In this document: piece after piece, positions 33,713-37,481 of the stretch | Layout of the letters: each line of letters starts with the position of its first letter | Position numbering within the stretch: position 1 is the stretch's first letter | Source: Chloroflexota bacterium | GTDB lineage: Bacteria; Chloroflexota; Anaerolineae; Anaerolineales; Villigracilaceae | Assembly (NCBI GenBank): GCA_021796315.1 | Contig: JAJYOH010000006.1 | Coordinates: 1-37,481, forward strand | Direction: 5' to 3' | DNA length: 37,481 nucleotides | Made by a program: the position numbers and the translations under genes | The notes under the pieces: model-generated | Told to the model about the DNA's origin: nothing | Database searches by the model: none | Seen by the model: only the letters and a program-made list of their open reading frames with translations

Positions 33713-34957
33713 ATGAAATTCAATTACGGCAAGATCTTCCTGCTCGGCTTTGGTTTCTTCGGCGTCAGCGTGATCTGGACGGTGTACAACGCGTTCGTGC
33801 CGCTCTTCCTCGCCGACAAATTCAATCTCTCGCCCATCTTCATTGGATTCTTCATGACGCTCGACAACATCGCCGCGCTCTTTATTCAACCACCCGTCGG
33901 CGCGTGGTCAGATCGCTTGCGGACTCCCATCGGGCGGCGCATGCCTTTCATTCTGATCGGCGCACCCGTCGGCGCGCTGGCATTTGGAATTATTCCGCTG
34001 GCCGCCGTCCTGCCCTTGTTTGTGGCTTGCACCAGCACCCTACTGCTTAGCATGGCCTTCTGGCGGACTCCGGTCATTGCGCTCATGCCCGACATTACGC
34101 CTTCACAATATCGTTCGCAAGCCAACGGCGTCATCAACTTAATGGGCGGTCTCGGCACGATCATCGCATCATTAGTTGGCAGTACCTTGTATGAAAAAAA
34201 TATCGCCTATCCATTTTGGATGGGCTCCGTGCTGGTCATCGTGGCTGCGCTGTTGGTTTTCATCTTCATCAAAGAGCCGAAAGAATATCAACAGGGTGAA
34301 AAAGAGCCTGACATGTTCGGCAGTCTGCGTGAGTTAATGCAGGACGAAGATAAAAGCGGCTTGCGAATTTTATTCGCCATTTTCTTTTGGTTTCTTGCAT
34401 ATACCGGCATCGAAGCGTTCCTCACACTTTATGCCACACGTTATGTCGGCATCCCTGAAGGCGATGCTGGCCGCCTCGTTGGTCATCTCGGATTATTTTT
34501 CGTGATCTTCGCCCTGCCTGCCGGAATCATCGGAAGCCGTATCGGGCGGCGCATCACCATTTCAGCGGGCATCATCGGCATGGCTGTGCTGATTTTTGGT
34601 TTATTCATTTTGTCGCCTGCCACGTTGTCCACGCTCGTTACAAAACTTCCCTTGCTCGGTAACGTCCGTGTCATCAGCCTTGTGCTCATGCCAGCCGGAA
34701 TTGCCTGGGCGCTGATCAACATCAATTCCCTGCCGATGGTTGTGGACCTGACCACCGCCGCCCGCCTCGGCACGTTCACCGGTCTCTATTATCTTTTCTC
34801 CACGCTCTCGGCCATCGTTGGACCAAATCTCAACGGCCTGCTCGTTCAACTCAGCGGCAATCAATACAACACCATCATGCTCTTCAGCCCATTATTCCTC
34901 GTGATCGCTTTGATCCTGATGCTGGGCGTGAAAAAAGGCGAAGCGCAAACTGCCTGA
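33713..34957 (+). CDS. MFS transporter, SLC45/sugar-cation-like
   Basis: 414 residues, 12 predicted membrane segments in two six-helix halves with a cytoplasmic loop near 185-215 (KEPKEYQQGEKEPD). The first loop has GAWSDRLRTPIGRRMPFIL, close to the GAxSDRxRxRxGRRRP form seen in sucrose/SLC45-type and GPH-like carriers. LMPDITPSQYRSQANGV and the second-half GSRIGRRITISAG also fit. It should move a small solute with protons or cations; the solute is unknown, although the following BMP lipoproteins suggest nucleosides. ATG 33713 has AGGAGA upstream. Confidence 0.85.
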   Translation: MKFNYGKIFLLGFGFFGVSVIWTVYNAFVPLFLADKFNLSPIFIGFFMTLDNIAALFIQPPVGAWSDRLRTPIGRRMPFILIGAPVGALAFGIIPLAAVLPLFVACTSTLLLSMAFWRTPVIALMPDITPSQYRSQANGVINLMGGLGTIIASLVGSTLYEKNIAYPFWMGSVLVIVAALLVFIFIKEPKEYQQGEKEPDMFGSLRELMQDEDKSGLRILFAIFFWFLAYTGIEAFLTLYATRYVGIPEGDAGRLVGHLGLFFVIFALPAGIIGSRIGRRITISAGIIGMAVLIFGLFILSPATLSTLVTKLPLLGNVRVISLVLMPAGIAWALININSLPMVVDLTTAARLGTFTGLYYLFSTLSAIVGPNLNGLLVQLSGNQYNTIMLFSPLFLVIALILMLGVKKGEAQTA

Positions 34958-34982
34958 CAAAATACAGCGCATCCTTCCTGAT

Positions 34983-35993
34983 TTGAACCGGCTGCCGTTT
35001 CTAATCCTTCTTATCGCCCTGACGTTTTCCGCGTGCGCCCCGCGTCCGCAGGATTGCGCCAGGGCAGATGTATTCTGTGTCGGCCTCGTCACGGCATCCG
35101 GCTCCATTGAAGATGGCATCAACCACGAAGCCTGGCTCGGCTTGCAGGATGCCAAAGCTGAAAAACTGGCCGATCGTATTGATTACATCGAAACCATTGA
35201 CTCACGCGACCGCGAACAAAACATCACCTACTTCACACAACGAAGCTACGATGCAATCATCACGGTCGGTTCATCCATTGCCGATGAGACGGTTTTGTCG
35301 GCGGAACACAATCCAAAGATTTTATTCATCGGCGTGGAACAATCTCAGCCTACAAAATATCCAAACATGGCTGGTTTGGTCTTCCATGAAGATCAGGGTG
35401 GATTTTTGGCAGGCGCACTGGCCGCCATGATCACACAAACAGATCACGTTGCCGCAGTTTGCGAGGAAAAATTCATCGATCCAATGCGGCGATATTGCGA
35501 TGGCTTCAAAGAAGGTGTGCGCTATATCGATCCAAAAATCAAAACGGATGTGATGTATCGCGACGGCGCCAGCGAGAATCTATTCAACGACCCGGTTTGG
35601 GCCAACACAACCGCTCAGCAGGTTGTCGATAATGGCGCGGATGTTGTATTTGCGGCAGGCGGTTCAACTGCGGACGCCGCCTTAAAAACAGCTGCCGGAC
35701 AGGGTGCCGCGGTGATCGGTGCAGAAACAGACGTTTACGCGCGTTTGACGGTCGTGCGCCCAAAGTTGGCGACCAGCGCCGTAAACGGAATCCGCTTCGG
35801 TGTCCGCGATTTGATGCGGCTTGCACGAAACGGGCAATTCCCATCCGGTGAATTCTTCGGTCTGGTAAGTCTGGCGCCTTTCCACGAATGGGAAAATCAA
35901 ATTCCGCAAACTGTCAAAGATCGATTGCTTGAGATCGAAAATGGTTTGAACGATAAATCCGTCCAAACAAATGTGCCTTATAAAAGTCCTTAA
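34983..35993 (+). CDS. BMP/PnrA-family substrate-binding lipoprotein 1
   Basis: 336 residues. Lipoprotein signal with LTFSACAP (Cys18) and no Thr/Pro linker. The body fits the BMP family of ABC-type binding proteins: DGINHEAWLGLQDA, YDAIITVGSSIADET, GLVFHEDQGGFLAGALAAM and GADVVFAAGGSTADAAL. Relatives bind purine nucleosides. It starts 25 bases after the MFS stop. The only start that keeps the signal peptide is TTG 34983, with no Shine-Dalgarno, so the exact start is uncertain. It differs strongly from the second BMP gene downstream. Confidence 0.85.
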   Translation: MNRLPFLILLIALTFSACAPRPQDCARADVFCVGLVTASGSIEDGINHEAWLGLQDAKAEKLADRIDYIETIDSRDREQNITYFTQRSYDAIITVGSSIADETVLSAEHNPKILFIGVEQSQPTKYPNMAGLVFHEDQGGFLAGALAAMITQTDHVAAVCEEKFIDPMRRYCDGFKEGVRYIDPKIKTDVMYRDGASENLFNDPVWANTTAQQVVDNGADVVFAAGGSTADAALKTAAGQGAAVIGAETDVYARLTVVRPKLATSAVNGIRFGVRDLMRLARNGQFPSGEFFGLVSLAPFHEWENQIPQTVKDRLLEIENGLNDKSVQTNVPYKSP

Positions 35994-36005
35994 GATTGTA
36001 CAACC

Positions 36006-36034
36006 TTGCACTACAGAAAGGATAGCTTTATACT
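36006..36034 (+). promoter_or_regulatory. promoter of BMP lipoprotein 2
   Basis: TTGCAC (36006-36011), 17-base spacer, TATACT (36029-36034). The leader to ATG 36140 is about 98 bases, unlike the leaderless units elsewhere. Confidence 0.6.
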
Positions 36035-36139
36035 TGTATTGCGGGGAACGAACCACTTAAATCGGTCGGTGTATAACACAGGCTTGATTAAGTTTCGTCC
36101 AGCCCCAACATATTTCCACCAAACTAACAGGAGAAGAAA

Positions 36140-37276
36140 ATGAAGAAACTTTACACCGTTTTGGCTGTTATTCTTTTGGCCTCCATGGTCCTGACCGCCT
36201 GCGGCAGCCCCGCGACCCCGGCCGCGACCGAAGCGCCCGTTGTTACCGCAGCTCCCGATACTGCGGTCCCGCCAACTGTAGCACCGACCACAGCGCCGAA
36301 ATTCAAAGTTGGTCAGGTGACTGACCTCGGTGGTATTGACGATAAGTCCTTCAATGCCACTGCATGGAAAGGCATTCAGAACGCGATAGCCCAGTTGGGT
36401 GTGGACGGCAAGTATCTCGAGTCCAAGCAACAATCTGACTATGCCAAGAACATCCAGCAGTTCCTGGATGAGAAGGATAATTTGATTGTCACCGTTGGCT
36501 TCCTGCTCGGTGTAGATACCGCCACCGCCGCCAAGGCCAACCCAAACACCAACTTCGCCATCGTGGACTACTCCTATCCTGACTGCTTCGGCACAGCCGT
36601 TGAAGGCAAAGATTGCGGTTCTGCGACTGCAATGCCCAATGTTCTCGGTCTGACCTTCCAAACCGACCAGGCCGCTTTCCTGGCTGGTTACGCCGCTGCC
36701 GCTTCCACCAAGACCGGCAAAGTCGGCACCTTCGGCGGCATCAACATCCCGCCCGTCACCATCTTCATGAAGGGCTTCCAGGCTGGTGTTGAATATTACA
36801 ACACCCAGAAGAAAGCCAATGTCCAGGTTCTTGGATGGGACACCAAGAAGAACGATGGTCTCTTCACCGGCAACTTCGACTCCACCGATGATGGCAAGAA
36901 ATTCGCCACCAACCTCATGCAGGAAGGCGCTGACATCATCATGCCCGTCGCCGGCCCGGTTGGCCTCGGTTCCGCTGCAGCCTGCCAACAGACCAAGAAG
37001 TGCTTGATCGTTGGTGTCGATACTGACTGGACCGTTTCCGCGGCCGAGTACAAGGATGTCATCCTGACCTCCGTCAAGAAGAACATGGATGTTGCCGTGT
37101 TCGATACCATCAAGGCCGCCCAGGCTGGTACATTCAAGGGTGGCACCTATGTTGGTACGCTCGCCAACAATGGCGTGGACCTCGCTCCTGTCACCGGCGC
37201 TTCTGCTGACCTGACTGCCGAACTCGCTCAGATCAAAGCCGATATCATCTCCGGCAAGATCACCATCGCACAATAG
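36140..37276 (+). CDS. BMP/PnrA-family substrate-binding lipoprotein 2
   Basis: 378 residues. Lipoprotein signal ending at MVLTACGS (Cys21), Ala/Pro/Thr linker (24-52), then the BMP fold: VGQVTDLGGIDDKSFNATAW, DNLIVTVGFLLG, GLTFQTDQAAFLAGYAAA and GADIIMPVAGPVGLG. A loop with two Cys (YPDCFGTAVEGKDCG) may be a disulphide. It should be the high-affinity binding protein of a nucleoside-type ABC importer. AGGAG precedes ATG 36140. A strong terminator follows and then the start of a probable ATPase gene, so the binding protein is likely made in excess. Confidence 0.92.
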   Translation: MKKLYTVLAVILLASMVLTACGSPATPAATEAPVVTAAPDTAVPPTVAPTTAPKFKVGQVTDLGGIDDKSFNATAWKGIQNAIAQLGVDGKYLESKQQSDYAKNIQQFLDEKDNLIVTVGFLLGVDTATAAKANPNTNFAIVDYSYPDCFGTAVEGKDCGSATAMPNVLGLTFQTDQAAFLAGYAAAASTKTGKVGTFGGINIPPVTIFMKGFQAGVEYYNTQKKANVQVLGWDTKKNDGLFTGNFDSTDDGKKFATNLMQEGADIIMPVAGPVGLGSAAACQQTKKCLIVGVDTDWTVSAAEYKDVILTSVKKNMDVAVFDTIKAAQAGTFKGGTYVGTLANNGVDLAPVTGASADLTAELAQIKADIISGKITIAQ

Positions 37277-37290
37277 TAAAACCTGCTCGC

Positions 37291-37327
37291 AAAGGCCGGG
37301 GGGGATTTATCCCCCGGCCTTTTTTTG
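37291..37327 (+). terminator. rho-independent terminator
   Basis: AAAGGCCGGGGG (37291-37302) pairs with CCCCCGGCCTTT (37311-37322) across eight bases, followed by T residues to 37327. It ends the BMP lipoprotein 2 transcript, perhaps with read-through. Confidence 0.92.
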
Positions 37328-37348
37328 TCCCTCCAATCAATGGAAAAT

Positions 37349-37412
37349 TTGTAACAGCGGCTTTGGATAATAAACGAAAAGGCATTAAAATAAGTCAAAG
37401 CCACCGTTACAA
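37349..37412. repeat. 17-base inverted repeat around a possible promoter
   Basis: 37349-37365 matches the reverse complement of 37396-37412 at 15 of 17 bases (TTGTAAC-GGCTTTG type). The 30-base loop holds part of TTGGAT (37363-37368), 17 bases and TAAAAT (37386-37391), a possible promoter for the next gene. Confidence 0.45.
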
Positions 37413-37455
37413 GCGCTCTATTTTTTAGGTGCGAACAACAATGCAGGAGCATGTT

Positions 37456-37481
37456 ATGACGACTGTTCTGGAATTGCGCGG
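37456..37481 (+). CDS. start of a probable ABC transporter ATP-binding protein
   Basis: Only eight codons are present: ATG 37456 with AGGAG six bases upstream, reading MTTVLELR before the window ends. Nucleoside-type ABC ATPases that follow BMP lipoproteins often begin with a similar short strand before the Walker A region. The assignment rests on context and is not proven by the residues visible. Confidence 0.45.

Noticed and set aside
36011..37273. Minus-strand open frame of 420 codons
   Set aside because: Long, but fully antisense to the BMP lipoprotein 2 gene, which has clear motifs, a ribosome-binding site and a terminator; the Gly/Asp-rich translation is an artefact of GC-rich codons.
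37349..37412. Invertible (phase-variable) promoter
   Set aside because: The enclosed segment is only 30 bases, too short for known site-specific inversion, and the arms are imperfect; kept only as an inverted repeat.

Overview
This window looks like chromosomal housekeeping DNA from an uncultured-type Chloroflexota bacterium, most likely class Anaerolineae. That is inferred from the protein style: Thr/Pro 'TPTP' linkers after lipoboxes or membrane anchors, many TPR proteins, an ArsR-DUF2087 regulator, BMP-type lipoproteins and a mixed GC content around 50-60 percent. No prophage, complete insertion sequence, CRISPR array, tRNA or rRNA was recognised. No stretch above 300 bases lacks a gene.

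Layout. 1-5323 (minus): a 1.3 kb-residue multi-GAF sensor histidine kinase followed by a FIST sensor protein. 5525-8561 (minus): a membrane protein and gyrB. 8646-10652 (plus): a membrane protein, a JAMM metallopeptidase and plsY. 10670-11500 (minus): an MBL-fold hydrolase. 11668-18682 (plus): a three-part protein whose C-terminus resembles an IS200 TnpA that has lost its HUH histidines, then polA, then a large TPR protein. 18743-20211: infC-rpmI-rplT, with infC apparently starting at ATC. 20224-24418: an ATGA-coupled run macrodomain / SpoU methyltransferase / AT-rich lipoprotein, then a DUF711 protein carrying palindromic inserts. 24478-26171: a divergent ArsR-DUF2087 regulator and ilvE. 26222-27867 (minus): a PpiC-type lipoprotein and a membrane-anchored protein. 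27941-30006 (minus): groES-groEL behind a perfect CIRCE operator. 30061-32834 (minus): two coupled TPR membrane proteins. 32902-37481 (plus): trmD, an MFS transporter, two BMP-family lipoproteins and the first codons of a probable ABC ATPase.

Two genome-wide habits show up. First, at least six transcription units have a clear -10 hexamer only 6-7 bases before the ATG and no Shine-Dalgarno, which points to leaderless mRNA; genes inside operons use normal GGAGG-type sites or ATGA overlaps. Second, short dispersed palindromes and simple repeats sit between genes as terminators and also run into coding sequence: they supply the last codons and stop of infC and trmD, and sit in frame inside the DUF711 gene.

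The strongest candidate for something undescribed is the protein at 11668-13305: receiver-like domain, roadblock-like domain, long disordered linker and a catalytically dead TnpA-like DNA-binding domain. All assignments are from reading the sequence; no database search was run.
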